Shown here piece by piece: positions 1 to 8,500 of a DNA stretch of 17,342 bases. The stretch is from CSP1-8 sp049688015 (lineage in GTDB: Bacteria; Desulfobacterota; Deferrimicrobia; Deferrimicrobiales; Deferrimicrobiaceae): positions 1-17,342 of the forward strand of contig JBAVJZ010000163.1 of NCBI GenBank assembly GCA_049688015.1. The letters are read 5' to 3'. Made by a program: the position numbers and the translations under genes. Each line of letters starts with the position of its first letter. Position 1 is the first letter of the stretch. The notes beneath the pieces were generated by a model. The model had not been told where the DNA came from, ran no database searches, and saw nothing but the letters and a program-made list of their open reading frames with translations.

Positions 1-518
1 GGATAGGGGGGGCGGGAGAAATATTCCCTGTACGAATTTGCGGAGATTCCTCGGGCGGGGAATCGGACCTAAGACTTAGGATTCGCACACCCTGCTATGA
101 CGGCTGCAATGCGATCAGCATCGGCGACACTGTCAGCCTTAAGGATGATCCCACGTATGTCCCGACCATCGATGAAATACAGGACGAACTCATCAACAAC
201 GATCCATCGGGCGCATGGGGAGGGGGGCCGTCGAACCTGCCGGTCAGCCCGGACCCGGCGTATTCCGGGGACAACTGGCTGTTATCGCCCCGGGTCGTGC
301 GCGTGATGCTATACGACCCGCAAAACGCGCGGGCAACTGGAGTAATCAGGGTAGGTAGGCTCGCAGGATTCTGGATCGAAAGCGTATCACCATCACCCTC
401 CTGGCCAAATAATGCGAACGTGAGGGGTTATTTCATCCCGGACAGCGCCGTCGGGGGTACCAGCAGTTCGCCGACCCTGATAGAACCGTCCCTAAAAACC
501 ACAAGGCTGGTACAATAG
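1..518 (+). CDS. TadG-like pilus assembly protein, C-terminal part (5' end outside window)
   Basis: An open frame without any stop enters from the left edge (first full codon at 3) and ends with TAG at 516-518; about 171 residues are visible. The segment shows a Cys-containing stretch followed by NAISIGDTVSL, then a VPTIDEIQDEL segment, SPRVVRVMLYDP, GRLAGFWIESV and NVRGYFIPDSAVGG, ending SLKTTRLVQ. This pattern (isoleucine-rich beta strands around a 'PRVV.v.lyDP' block, then a 'laGFwIe.V...v.GyFi' block) is what I recall from the extracytoplasmic C-terminal domain of TadG-related Flp pilus assembly proteins in deltaproteobacteria. The gene lies 4 nt upstream of tadZ, fitting a tadG-tadZ-tadA-tadB-tadC order. 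The N-terminal membrane anchor is not in the window, so the call rests on the C-terminal pattern plus context. It could also be a related TadE-like minor pseudopilin. Confidence 0.7.
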   Translation, partial: IGGAGEIFPVRICGDSSGGESDLRLRIRTPCYDGCNAISIGDTVSLKDDPTYVPTIDEIQDELINNDPSGAWGGGPSNLPVSPDPAYSGDNWLLSPRVVRVMLYDPQNARATGVIRVGRLAGFWIESVSPSPSWPNNANVRGYFIPDSAVGGTSSSPTLIEPSLKTTRLVQ

Positions 519-522
519 CAAG

Positions 523-1734
523 ATGATGGACCGGATAAGTTGCCTCATCATCGAGTCGGACCAGGAAGCGGTCCGTCAGATCGACAACCTGGCCCGCCTG
601 ATCGGCAGCATCGAGATCCGCTGGAAAACCACCTCACTCCAGACCGGCATCGAGATCCTCAAGAAGCACCATCCGGAGATGGCCATTATCGGTCTGGGTG
701 TGAATCCTGCGTCCGCGATCGATTCGATTTCCTCCATGGCACGAGATTTCCCCGGACTGTACCTGATGGGACTCTCAAATACCGCAGACGCGAGTCTCAT
801 CCTGCAGGTGATGCGGGCGGGGGCGAACGATTTCCTCCACAAGCCGGTGAAGGAGATCGACCTGCGCGCGGCCGCCGAAAAGATATTCAAGCTCAAGGCG
901 GCCAAGAAAGAGACGACCAGTGGAGGGGGCAAGATCATCTCGGTGTTCAGCAACAAGGGGGGAAACGGGGTTACGACGATCGCGGCAAACCTGTCGGACG
1001 CGATATCCCGACACCATGGCAAGAAGACCGTGGTGGTGGACCTCGTGCTCTCCCAGGGCGATCTTTCGATGTTTTTCAACGTGTCCCCTTCCTATTCCAT
1101 CCTGGACCTGGCGAAAAACGCCACGAAGGCCGATTACGACTTCCTGCACACCCTTCTCGTCAAGCATTCCAGCGGAGTCTACATACTTGCCGAACCACCG
1201 ATGATCGAGGATGCCGAGGAGATCACTCCCGCCAGCGTAAGGGAAGTGCTCTCCACCTTGCGATCGATGTTCGACGTCATCATCGTGGACACCCCGCATC
1301 AGTTCGACGAGCGAACGTTGATGGCGCTCGATATGTCGGACCAGATCCTCCTGGTGACGCTGCTCAACATCCCGTCTCTCAAGAACACCTTGAAATGCCT
1401 TGAGCTTTTCGGCCGCATCGGTCTGCGGGACGATCGCGTACGTCTCCTGATAAGCAGGTACCTGCCGAGCGACGAGATCCCGAGGGAAAAGATCGAGGGG
1501 ATTTTGAAACTGCCGGTATCCTTTACCATTCCGAACGACTACCCCGTTGTGATCTCTTCGGTGAACCGGGGCAAATTGTTGCACGAAATCGCACCGGACA
1601 AGGAGGTCACGCGAAGCTTCCGGCGCATGGCGGACATTCTGCTCGGGCCCGTGTCCGTGCAGAAACCGGTATCCGGGGAAAGAAAACGCGGCCTTTTCGG
1701 AAGGTTCTTCCCTGGCGAAAGGAGTAGCAAGTGA
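523..1734 (+). CDS. tadZ: TadZ/CpaE-family pilus localisation ATPase with pseudo-receiver domain
   Basis: A 403-aa cytoplasmic protein of usual TadZ/CpaE length. Residues about 5-123 form a CheY-like receiver domain ending in an FLHKPV motif that keeps the conserved Lys (K107), but the expected phospho-acceptor strand reads MAIIGLG, without an Asp, so it is probably not phosphorylated. Residues about 137-375 form a MinD/ParA-like ATPase: deviant Walker A SNKGGNGVTT (143-152, with the signature Lys K145 but Val where the P-loop Lys normally sits), a switch-like VVVDLVLSQGD (170-180) and Walker B DVIIVDTP (251-258). TadZ proteins in known Tad systems localise the secretion apparatus, often to a pole. 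The C-terminal tail (about 380-403) is basic. Two adjacent ATG codons (523, 526) are possible starts and neither has a strong ribosome binding site, suggesting coupling to the upstream gene. The stop overlaps the tadA start by 4 nt. Confidence 0.93.
   Translation: MMDRISCLIIESDQEAVRQIDNLARLIGSIEIRWKTTSLQTGIEILKKHHPEMAIIGLGVNPASAIDSISSMARDFPGLYLMGLSNTADASLILQVMRAGANDFLHKPVKEIDLRAAAEKIFKLKAAKKETTSGGGKIISVFSNKGGNGVTTIAANLSDAISRHHGKKTVVVDLVLSQGDLSMFFNVSPSYSILDLAKNATKADYDFLHTLLVKHSSGVYILAEPPMIEDAEEITPASVREVLSTLRSMFDVIIVDTPHQFDERTLMALDMSDQILLVTLLNIPSLKNTLKCLELFGRIGLRDDRVRLLISRYLPSDEIPREKIEGILKLPVSFTIPNDYPVVISSVNRGKLLHEIAPDKEVTRSFRRMADILLGPVSVQKPVSGERKRGLFGRFFPGERSSK
1718..1724 (+). promoter_or_regulatory. 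Ribosome binding site for tadA
   Basis: AAAGGAG lies 6 nt before the GTG at 1731 and inside the last codons of tadZ. It fixes the GTG as the start and gives a GTGA stop/start overlap, consistent with translational coupling of the two ATPases. Confidence 0.8.
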
Positions 1735-3095
1735 CGATCGGCGATTGGCGGACCGCCAAAAAGGGCGGGCAAGCCACGACAACCCTATTCGGTGACCCAT
1801 CCCTCCGGAGAAGCACGGCTGCCGCGGGGATGCGGGCATATCAGGAACTGAAAAGTACGATCCACCGCAAGCTCATAGACCGCCTCGATCTCTCCACCGT
1901 TGCCGAGATTCCTCCCGAACAGCTATCCGGGATCATCAAGACGGTCATCGAGTCCCTGATAACCGCCGAGGGGATTCCGCTGACGCGCGCGGAACGGGAA
2001 AGGCTGGTGCTGGAGATCCAGCACGAAACGCTCGGTTTCGGGCCCCTCGAGCCCCTGCTGCAGGACCCGGAGATCTCCGACATCATGGTCAACGGGCCGA
2101 ACCAGGTCTACGTCGAGAAACAGGGCAAGATCCAGAAGCTCGATGTCGCGTTCAAGGACGACGACCACCTGATGACGATCATCGAGCGGATCGTCTCCAA
2201 AGTAGGCCGCCGCGTCGACGAATCGTCGCCGCTCGTGGACGCCCGGCTTCCGGACGGCTCCCGTGTAAACGTCATCATTCCGCCCCTTTCGCTGGACGGG
2301 CCGGTGATCTCGATCCGGCGCTTCGGAATCGACCCCCTGAAAATGGGAAACCTCCTCGCCAACAAATCCCTGACCGAGGAGATGGCCGTCGCGTTCGATG
2401 CGATGGTGAAGGCGCGACTGAACATACTGGTATCGGGAGGCACAGGTTCCGGCAAAACGACCCTGCTGAACAACCTTTCGGGATATGTTCCCAACACCGA
2501 ACGGATCGTCACCATCGAGGATTCGGCGGAGTTGATCCTCCAGCAGGATCACGTGGTGCGGCTCGAGACCCGCCCCCCGAATATCGAAGGGAAGGGATTG
2601 GTCACCCAGCGGGACCTCCTCCGCAATGCCTTACGGATGCGCCCCGACCGCATCATCGTCGGGGAGGTGCGGGGCGGGGAGGCGCTGGACATGCTCCAGG
2701 CGATGAACACCGGCCACGACGGATCGATATCCACGGTGCACGCCAATTCCCCGCGGGACGCGCTTGCCCGGCTCGAAACGATGGTACTGCTCGCGGGATT
2801 CGAAATTCCCACGAAAGCGATCCGGGAGCAGCTTGCTTCCGCTCTCGATGTCATCATCCATGTCGCACGGTTGAGCGACGGGAAGCGCAAGGTCATGATG
2901 GTCTCCGAGGTGACCGGGATGGAAGGCGACGTCGTGGTGATGCAGGACGTCTTCCTCTTTGAGAAACAGGGAGTTGACAACGATGGAAACGTCCTCGGGA
3001 GATTTCGGCCCTCCGGCATACGGCCGAAATTCCTCGACAGGATCCACGTTGCGGGGATTCCCCTTCCGTACGAGACCTTCTCGATCCGGAAGTAG
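1731..3095 (+). CDS. tadA: TadA/CpaF-family secretion ATPase
   Basis: A 454-aa PilT/VirB11-type hexameric ATPase, the cytoplasmic motor that powers Flp pilus assembly at the TadB/TadC platform. Residues about 30-190 form the N-terminal domain, including LGFGPLEPLL, the EISDIMVNGP motif and ESSPLVDARLPDGSRVN, all characteristic of CpaF. Walker A is GGTGSGKTT (236-244), the Asp-box region contains TIEDSAEL (261-268), Walker B-like RIIVGEVRG lies at 307-315, and the His box TGHDGSISTVHANS at 327-340. All expected catalytic motifs are intact. The GTG start is set by the AAAGGAG site and overlaps the tadZ stop. The stop is 16 nt before the GTG of tadB. Length is typical of CpaF, with a short C-terminal extension (about 400-454) after the ATPase core. 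Confidence 0.97.
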   Translation: MTIGDWRTAKKGGQATTTLFGDPSLRRSTAAAGMRAYQELKSTIHRKLIDRLDLSTVAEIPPEQLSGIIKTVIESLITAEGIPLTRAERERLVLEIQHETLGFGPLEPLLQDPEISDIMVNGPNQVYVEKQGKIQKLDVAFKDDDHLMTIIERIVSKVGRRVDESSPLVDARLPDGSRVNVIIPPLSLDGPVISIRRFGIDPLKMGNLLANKSLTEEMAVAFDAMVKARLNILVSGGTGSGKTTLLNNLSGYVPNTERIVTIEDSAELILQQDHVVRLETRPPNIEGKGLVTQRDLLRNALRMRPDRIIVGEVRGGEALDMLQAMNTGHDGSISTVHANSPRDALARLETMVLLAGFEIPTKAIREQLASALDVIIHVARLSDGKRKVMMVSEVTGMEGDVVVMQDVFLFEKQGVDNDGNVLGRFRPSGIRPKFLDRIHVAGIPLPYETFSIRK

Positions 3096-3099
3096 GAAC

Positions 3100-3104
3100 G
3101 GGAG
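3100..3104 (+). promoter_or_regulatory. Ribosome binding site that decides the tadB start
   Basis: GGGAG, followed by AAGGA at 3105-3109, sits 7 nt before the GTG at 3112. It favours this GTG over an in-frame ATG at 2959 lying deep inside tadA. Starting at 3112 also puts a hydrophobic segment directly at the N-terminus, as expected for TadB. Confidence 0.75.
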
Positions 3105-3111
3105 AAGGAAC

Positions 3112-4071
3112 GTGATTCTGATCTCGCTGATTGTCTTCCTGCTGGTCCTGGTTGTCGTGATCGGCGGGTATCTCATTCTGGGATACGAATACGAGCAGAA
3201 AGATGTCGAAAGGCGGCTTTCCCGCCTGGAAACGCGGGACCACATTGCGGAAGCCCTTCCTGCAATCCTGAAAACTCAGATCATGAGCGATGTGCCCCTC
3301 CTCAACCAGATTCTTTCGAGGCTGAATTTGGCCGTCCGGATCGACAAGCGCCTGCAGCAGGGGGGTCTCGCGCTGAAGGTGGGAACGTTTGTCCTTCTCT
3401 CCATCACCCTGTTCACCTTCGGGACCGTGGTTTGCCTCCTGCTGAACTGGCCCCTGGTGCTTGCCCTGGGATTCGGCCTCGTCCTGGGTTTCATTCCCAA
3501 CACGGTCGTGAACTTCAGGCGTCACCTTCGGATAAAGAATTTCACGGTTCATTTTCCGGACGCCCTGGAGATGTTCGCCCGGTCGCTCCGGGCGGGCCAT
3601 TCCTTTTCCGGGGCCATCGAGCTTGTGGCCGAGGAGATGCCGGCCCCCGTCGGCCCGGAGTTTCGGAAAGTCTTCGACGAACAGAGCCTGGGGATCCCGC
3701 TTCGCCAGGCGCTCTTCGGGATGACGGAGCGTATCGACAGCCTGGACGTCAAGTTTCTGGTAACCGCCATCTTGATTCACCGGGATACCGGGGGAAACCT
3801 CGCGGAGATCATCGACAAGATCTCCTACGTCATCAGGGAGAGATTCCGGATCCAGGGGCAGTTGAAGACGTTCACCGCGCAGGCGCGCCTGACCGGGATC
3901 ATCATAGGGCTGCTCCCCGTGATCGCTGCCCTGCTGATCGGGTTTCTGAATCCCCGGTACATGAGGCCGCTCTGGGAGGAACCCGTCGGGAGGTATCTGA
4001 TTGTGTCCGCGTTCATCCTCCAGGTCCTCGGGATATTGGTCATCCGGAAGATCATCAGGATCAAGATTTGA
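3112..4071 (+). CDS. tadB: TadB-family inner-membrane platform protein (T2SS F domain)
   Basis: A 319-aa integral membrane protein, read from GTG at 3112. Residues 2-24 are a hydrophobic span, 25-85 a charged cytoplasmic stretch, about 88-132 two closely spaced membrane segments, about 144-275 the T2SSF (GspF) domain with FPDALEMFARSLRAGHSFSGAIE, and two more spans near 262-280 and 295-312. This is the usual TadB layout. With TadC it forms the platform on which TadA acts. The region ILIHRDTGGNLAEIIDKIS (221-239) is a typical second-helix motif of the family. A longer in-frame version beginning at 2959 would overlap tadA by 137 nt and add a basic, Arg/Ser-rich leader; I reject it because the leader reads as tadA in another frame and the GTG has a better ribosome binding site. 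The neighbouring tadC begins 17 nt downstream. Confidence 0.95.
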   Translation: MILISLIVFLLVLVVVIGGYLILGYEYEQKDVERRLSRLETRDHIAEALPAILKTQIMSDVPLLNQILSRLNLAVRIDKRLQQGGLALKVGTFVLLSITLFTFGTVVCLLLNWPLVLALGFGLVLGFIPNTVVNFRRHLRIKNFTVHFPDALEMFARSLRAGHSFSGAIELVAEEMPAPVGPEFRKVFDEQSLGIPLRQALFGMTERIDSLDVKFLVTAILIHRDTGGNLAEIIDKISYVIRERFRIQGQLKTFTAQARLTGIIIGLLPVIAALLIGFLNPRYMRPLWEEPVGRYLIVSAFILQVLGILVIRKIIRIKI

Positions 4072-4074
4072 ACC

Positions 4075-4079
4075 GGAGG
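4075..4079 (+). promoter_or_regulatory. Ribosome binding site that decides the tadC start
   Basis: GGAGG, within a longer purine run at 4075-4083, lies 8 nt before TTG at 4088. No ATG occurs near the expected N-terminus, and the first in-frame ATG (4001) is inside tadB. TTG is therefore the best supported start, with GTG at 4103 as the alternative. Confidence 0.7.
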
Positions 4080-4087
4080 GGGGTATC

Positions 4088-5038
4088 TTGATTTCCTTCA
4101 TCGTGCTCAGCGTCTTTCTCGCCACGGCATTAGGGGTGCTGGCCGTTTTCCTGTGGCTGGAAGGAAGGAAGGAAGGCCTTCCCCGCCGGGTCGAGCATTT
4201 CGTCTCGGGGGGGGCAAAGCCCCACTCGAGTGCTTACGAGAGCGCGAAGGAGTGGGCGGCGGGGTACTGGAAGCGGTTCATGGCAAGAGCCCCCGGGCGC
4301 GAGGAATTTCTCTCCTTGTTCACGGGAAAGGAACTCTCCGGCGCGCGGTTGCTTCTGAGCCAATCGGGTTACCGGAAATTGAATTCGTATCGCCTCTACC
4401 TTTGGGTGAAGATGACGTTGCCTATTTTATTCCTGGCCCTTGCGCTCCTGTTCGGGGCATCGGTCGGGTTGCCTGCAGGTACGAAATTCCTGCTGGGAGT
4501 CATGACATTGATCGCGGGATTCCTCTTTCCCGGTGTGTGGCTTCGGGGAAGAGTCCGGAAACGGCGTGAAGAGGTCGAGGACGCTCTCCCCGACGGGCTG
4601 GATCTGTTGTCCGTCTGCGTCGACGCGGGACTTGGCATCAATTCCGCGTTCGTGAGGTTGACGGATGAGTTCCAGTTGACGTGCAAGGCCCTGAGCGAGG
4701 AATTCGACATCGTCAACAGGGAAATGCTCGCGGGAAAACCAAGACCGGAGGCGCTGCGGGCGCTGGCGGACCGGACCGGCGTGGAGGATGTGAAGTCCTT
4801 CGTGGCGATGTTGATCCAGACCGAGAAACTGGGGACGAGCCTTTCCCAGTCGCTGCGCGTGCATGCGGACTCCCTGCGGACAAAGCGTCGCCAGAGGGCG
4901 GAAGAAGCGGCCGCCAAGACCACCATCAAGCTGGTCTTTCCGTTGGTGCTGTTGCTGTTCCCGGCTCTGTTCATCATCCTCCTCGGCCCGGGGCTTCTCC
5001 AGGTGATTCACGTTCTTCTCCCCGTGGTGAAAGGATAA
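4088..5038 (+). CDS. tadC: TadC-family inner-membrane platform protein (T2SS F domain)
   Basis: A 316-aa membrane protein, taken from a TTG start. Residues 2-23 are an N-terminal membrane span, 25-105 a soluble, charged segment, about 108-153 two spans, about 166-265 the T2SSF domain (ALPDGLDLLSVCVDAGLGINSAF, then TEKLGTSLSQSLRVHADSLRTKRR, the best known TadC signature), and 280-312 the C-terminal hydrophobic hairpin. TadC pairs with TadB under the TadA motor. Four and a half GGAA units (4159-4176) lie within the frame, encoding LEGRKEG. The gene follows tadB by 16 nt and is followed after 21 nt by a small membrane protein with its own ribosome binding site. The order tadZ-A-B-C is the canonical core of Flp loci. 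Confidence 0.95.
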   Translation: MISFIVLSVFLATALGVLAVFLWLEGRKEGLPRRVEHFVSGGAKPHSSAYESAKEWAAGYWKRFMARAPGREEFLSLFTGKELSGARLLLSQSGYRKLNSYRLYLWVKMTLPILFLALALLFGASVGLPAGTKFLLGVMTLIAGFLFPGVWLRGRVRKRREEVEDALPDGLDLLSVCVDAGLGINSAFVRLTDEFQLTCKALSEEFDIVNREMLAGKPRPEALRALADRTGVEDVKSFVAMLIQTEKLGTSLSQSLRVHADSLRTKRRQRAEEAAAKTTIKLVFPLVLLLFPALFIILLGPGLLQVIHVLLPVVKG

Positions 5039-5046
5039 AAACCGAC

Positions 5047-5053
5047 AAGGAGG
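5047..5053 (+). promoter_or_regulatory. Near-perfect Shine-Dalgarno for the 33-codon ORF
   Basis: AAGGAGG, 6 nt before TTG at 5060. It is the strongest ribosome binding site seen in the window and the main reason to accept the short ORF after it. Confidence 0.75.
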
Positions 5054-5059
5054 TTGAGC

Positions 5060-5161
5060 TTGGGCGAGAAATTGATGGCTGCGTTACCCTGGATGGTAGC
5101 CTTCTTCGTGGTTCTTGGCCTCTATCTCTACGTGAGGTCGAAAAGAGTCAACAGGAGATAG
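5060..5161 (+). CDS. 33-aa single-span membrane protein of unknown function
   Basis: A 34-codon frame from TTG 5060 to TAG 5161 sits in the gap between tadC and the DUF192 gene. The product is MGEKLMAALP, then a hydrophobic stretch WMVAFFVVLGLYLYV (11-25), then a very basic tail RSKRVNRR. It looks like one transmembrane helix with a positive C-terminal end that would stay in the cytoplasm (N-out, C-in by the positive-inside rule). The evidence for expression is the AAGGAGG at ideal spacing, co-orientation, and tight packing: 21 nt after tadC and 18 nt before the next ATG. An ATG at 5075 is an internal alternative start but has no comparable ribosome binding site. I do not recognise the family. 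Position after tadB and tadC makes a small accessory of the pilus platform plausible, which is inference. Confidence 0.6.
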   Translation: MGEKLMAALPWMVAFFVVLGLYLYVRSKRVNRR

Positions 5162-5179
5162 TCCGGAAACAAACGGAAG

Positions 5180-5524
5180 ATGAAAGCCCGGAATGCCAGC
5201 AGGGACACCTTACTGGGTGATGCGATCCGGGAGGCGAACACGTTCCTTTCCCGAATCAGGGGATTGCTTCGCTCCGAACGTCTCGCCCCCGGAGAAGGGA
5301 TGTGGATCTGCCCGTGCAACAGCATTCATTCCTTCGGGATGCGGTTCGAGTTCGACGCGCTGTTTCTCGACTCCGGAAAGAAGGTGGTGGGACTATATCG
5401 TCGTTTCCGCAGAAATCGCGTTTCCAGGGTTTTCCTTGCCGCCCGAGGGGTCCTCGAATTGCCGGAAGGTACGATCGAGATGACGGGGACCGAGGTCGGG
5501 GATGAAATCGAATTCCAGACGTGA
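5180..5524 (+). CDS. DUF192 family protein
   Basis: A 114-aa protein matching DUF192 across its length: FLSRIRGLLRSERLAPGEG (22-40), the core CPCNSIHSFGMRFEFDALFLD (44-64, the family's 'IHtFgMrf.iD..Fld' motif), and LELPEG (92-97) followed by VGDEIEF near the end. DUF192 proteins are small beta-rich proteins of unsettled biochemical function. Many members are exported or membrane-anchored; this one has no signal peptide, so it should be cytoplasmic unless the start is wrong. The ribosome binding site is weak (GGAA a few bases before ATG). Its 3' end overlaps the start of the large TPR gene by 23 nt. Its role inside a Tad-linked operon is unknown. Confidence 0.88.
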   Translation: MKARNASRDTLLGDAIREANTFLSRIRGLLRSERLAPGEGMWICPCNSIHSFGMRFEFDALFLDSGKKVVGLYRRFRRNRVSRVFLAARGVLELPEGTIEMTGTEVGDEIEFQT

Positions 5525-8500
5525 ACCGCGTATCCCATCCATAATCGCAGGGTGCTTTTCCATCCTCATCGGATCCCTGTTTGCCTCTCCCTTGCCCATC
5601 GGGACCGCTTCCGCCTCCGCCGTTCCATCGATTGCCGCAATGGCCCGCCTCCAGGCCTCCCCTCCGGAAGAACACGGCAAGATCCTCTCTCTTTTTGACG
5701 GATACGTATCTCTCGGGTTGCGGGAGGAAGCAGGGGGCTATCTGGAGCAGAAGGTCCACCTCGGGCAGATAACGCGCGAGGACGCCAATCCGCTGTTCGA
5801 GAAGATCGCCGTGGAGCAGAGCCGGTGGGACGAACCGTCAGGTCTTGTCTCGATCTGCGAAATGGCACTCCGGAGCGGGAGTCGCACCCCATTGATCCTG
5901 TATGCATACGGGACGGGGTTGCGTCTGGCCGGCCGCCTCTCCGATGCCCGGGCGATCCTCTCGCAAATTCCCGCGGGGGATCCCCTCCATTCGTTCGCTC
6001 TTTTTTCCATCGGCCAGATCGCGGCGGAGGAAGGAGATGCCAAAACAGCCCTGGATCACTTCGCCCGTGTCCGCCTCCTGGCCAAGGACCGCCCGCATCC
6101 GGGTGCCCTCGACCAACGGGTTGCCCTTTCCCAGGCGGAGATGTTCCTCATCACCGGGCACCCGGCCGAAGCCGTTCCGCTCATGGAAGCCGCTCTCCGC
6201 CAGAGCAAGGACCCTTTCCTGCAGATCGGACTGGCTGCGGCCAGGGGAGAGGCGATTTCGGAAGAATCGGCGCTTCACGCGGAGATGAAGGCCGGAATGC
6301 CCCCCAGGGAAGGGGTGCTGCTTTCCCTTCTGCTGGGGGGGCTTTCCCGGGAACGAGGCGATTACGATTCCGCCGTTGCCCACCTGAACCGGGCCGAGGA
6401 GGATCTCAAATCGGCCCTTTTGTCGGGAGCCCCTCCCGCATCGGCACGTCTGGAGCAATACAAATCCCAGGAACTCATCGAACGACTGATCGCCGATCAT
6501 TCGGCCCTTCGGCAACAGCTTGCCGTCGCGGGCCGACAGAACACGAAGGAAAACCGGGAAAGGATGGTGGACCTGTTGCTCGATATCCTGTTCATGGACC
6601 ACGCGATATCACGGTCCATCGGAGCAATGCCGCCAGCGCCTTCCCTCCCCCCGGTCCCTTCTCCGTCCTCCCGTCAGATAGAAGAGGTATTCCTGAAGAT
6701 CGAACAGGTGACCCTGGGGGGAGATACCGTCGACGGTCTGGTGAATGAAATCGGGAAAAAAATCGACATCCTCCAGAACATCGGTCATCCCATGCGGCGT
6801 TATCGCCATCTGACGAAACTCGTAATGAGCCAGAAGGAGACCGTTCAGATCAAGGAAGCAATCCGGAAGCGGAGGGAAGCGGCGATTGCAGGGGTGACGA
6901 CCGAAGACGATGGCGGCAGTTCCCAGTTTTTGAAGGACATCGGACGATTCCTTGAAGAATTGGAATCTATTATGGGTATCGCATCCGATGCACGGGGGTT
7001 CATGCGCAATAATTTCGATCTCCTGAAGGAAGGCGAGGGAAAGGGAAAAACGGTTTCCGGGGAACCTCCGGGGATGGTTGCGGATGTGCTCGCTTTCGAT
7101 AACGAACGCTTCGCCTCTCTGCTTCCCTCGGTGCAGGCGCTGGAGAAAAGGGCCCGAATCGCATCCTGGGAGAGAAAACAGCAGGAAATCCTTCTTATGC
7201 GCCCCGTGGTTCTCCGCCAACTTGCGGACACCTTCGTGGCCCAGGCAATTTCCCTGCGAGCTACGATGCCTCCGGGGTGGTCATCGCGTACCCGTGCCCT
7301 CCTGGATAAAAGCGTATCCTACCTTTCCGCACAGGAAATCCTGCCGGACGACAAGGCGGATATCGCCGCAAATATCGGTTCCTACCTCCTCCAGGGGAAA
7401 GGCGCCAGGGAAGCGCACCCCGGCAGTCCGCCGGGTCAGGCGGATAGGGAAATCATCGCGAAGATCCTTCCGTGGCTCGAAGACAGCGGCGCATCCGGAG
7501 GAGAACGCGAGAAGAGGCTCTATGTCCGGGCTTCCCTGAAATTGGCGGTCGGGTCTTCCGACGCATTGCCCGCCGCACGGGAATTTCTTGCGAAATTCCC
7601 CTCTTCCCCCCTGGCAGGCGACATTGCCGTTCGCCTGGGTAACGAGGCGATCCTCGCGGGCAAGCTGCCCGCGGCGGAGGATTTTTACAAGACGGCCGCC
7701 AGGATTGCCCGTCCCGTCTCGTCCTCCATCGCCCGATACATGCTCGGATGGTTTCGCTACCACAACGGGGATTCGGAAGGGGCGGTCGAGGAACTGGCAC
7801 CTTCCCTGTCCGAGGCGTCCTTTCCCTGCCGGAAGCTCGAACCCTTCGAGAAATCCGTTCTGACGCTGGCTGCCCGTGCCTGGATGGATCTTCCCCCGGA
7901 ACGCCTGGGTTCCTATCCCCCGGTCGAGGAGGGGGGATGCGGGGGGAAACTTCTGCTGAATTCGCTGGGGGAAGCCGAGGAGAGGCGGGGAGAGACGTCC
8001 CGGGCAGCGGTGGTGTTCGATGTCCTGGCAGGCCGGTTCACGGGCGACGAAGCCGCGCTTACGTACGAGATGAAATCCGTGGAAGACCTCATTCGGGCAG
8101 GGAAGGAGGATGAGGCGTATTCCCGTGCGTTGACGCTCAATGAGAAATACGGACCCGGTTCCGCGTGGGCAAAATCCCACTCCCCGGCCGCCCGGAAAGC
8201 GGCGCACGAGAAATTGGCGGGGATGCTGAAGACCCTCTCTGAGAGGAAATTCGAAGAAGGGGTCCTTTCTGGGAAGCGATCGACGATGGCAGCGGCCGCG
8301 TCGGGGATGGAGCAATATTTTTCGGTAAAAGGAGGACAATCCCCCGGATCCAAGGCGGAACTTCGTCTCAAATATGCCATTGCCGCGCTCAAGTCGGGCG
8401 ACAGGGAAACGGGAATCGGCTTGCTCGAAAGCCTGCTGGAGGAACAGACATCCGGCCCGATCGGGGAGAAAGCGGCCATTCTTTACGCGGATACGATGAT

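Noticed and set aside
2893..4125. A 410-codon open frame on the minus strand opposite tadA/tadB/tadC
   Set aside because: Very polar (Asp/Arg/Gln/Pro-rich) translation, no motif, and it crosses three well-identified forward genes.
4159..4176. GGAA tetranucleotide run (four and a half copies) inside tadC
   Set aside because: Could in principle slip and cause phase variation, but the copy number is too low to be persuasive and the run encodes ordinary charged residues after the first span.
5541..5556. Lipobox-like IAGC at residues 15-18 of the TPR protein
   Set aside because: Only about six hydrophobic residues precede the Cys, and the hydrophobic core continues after it to an ASASA signal peptidase I site, so a lipoprotein is unlikely.
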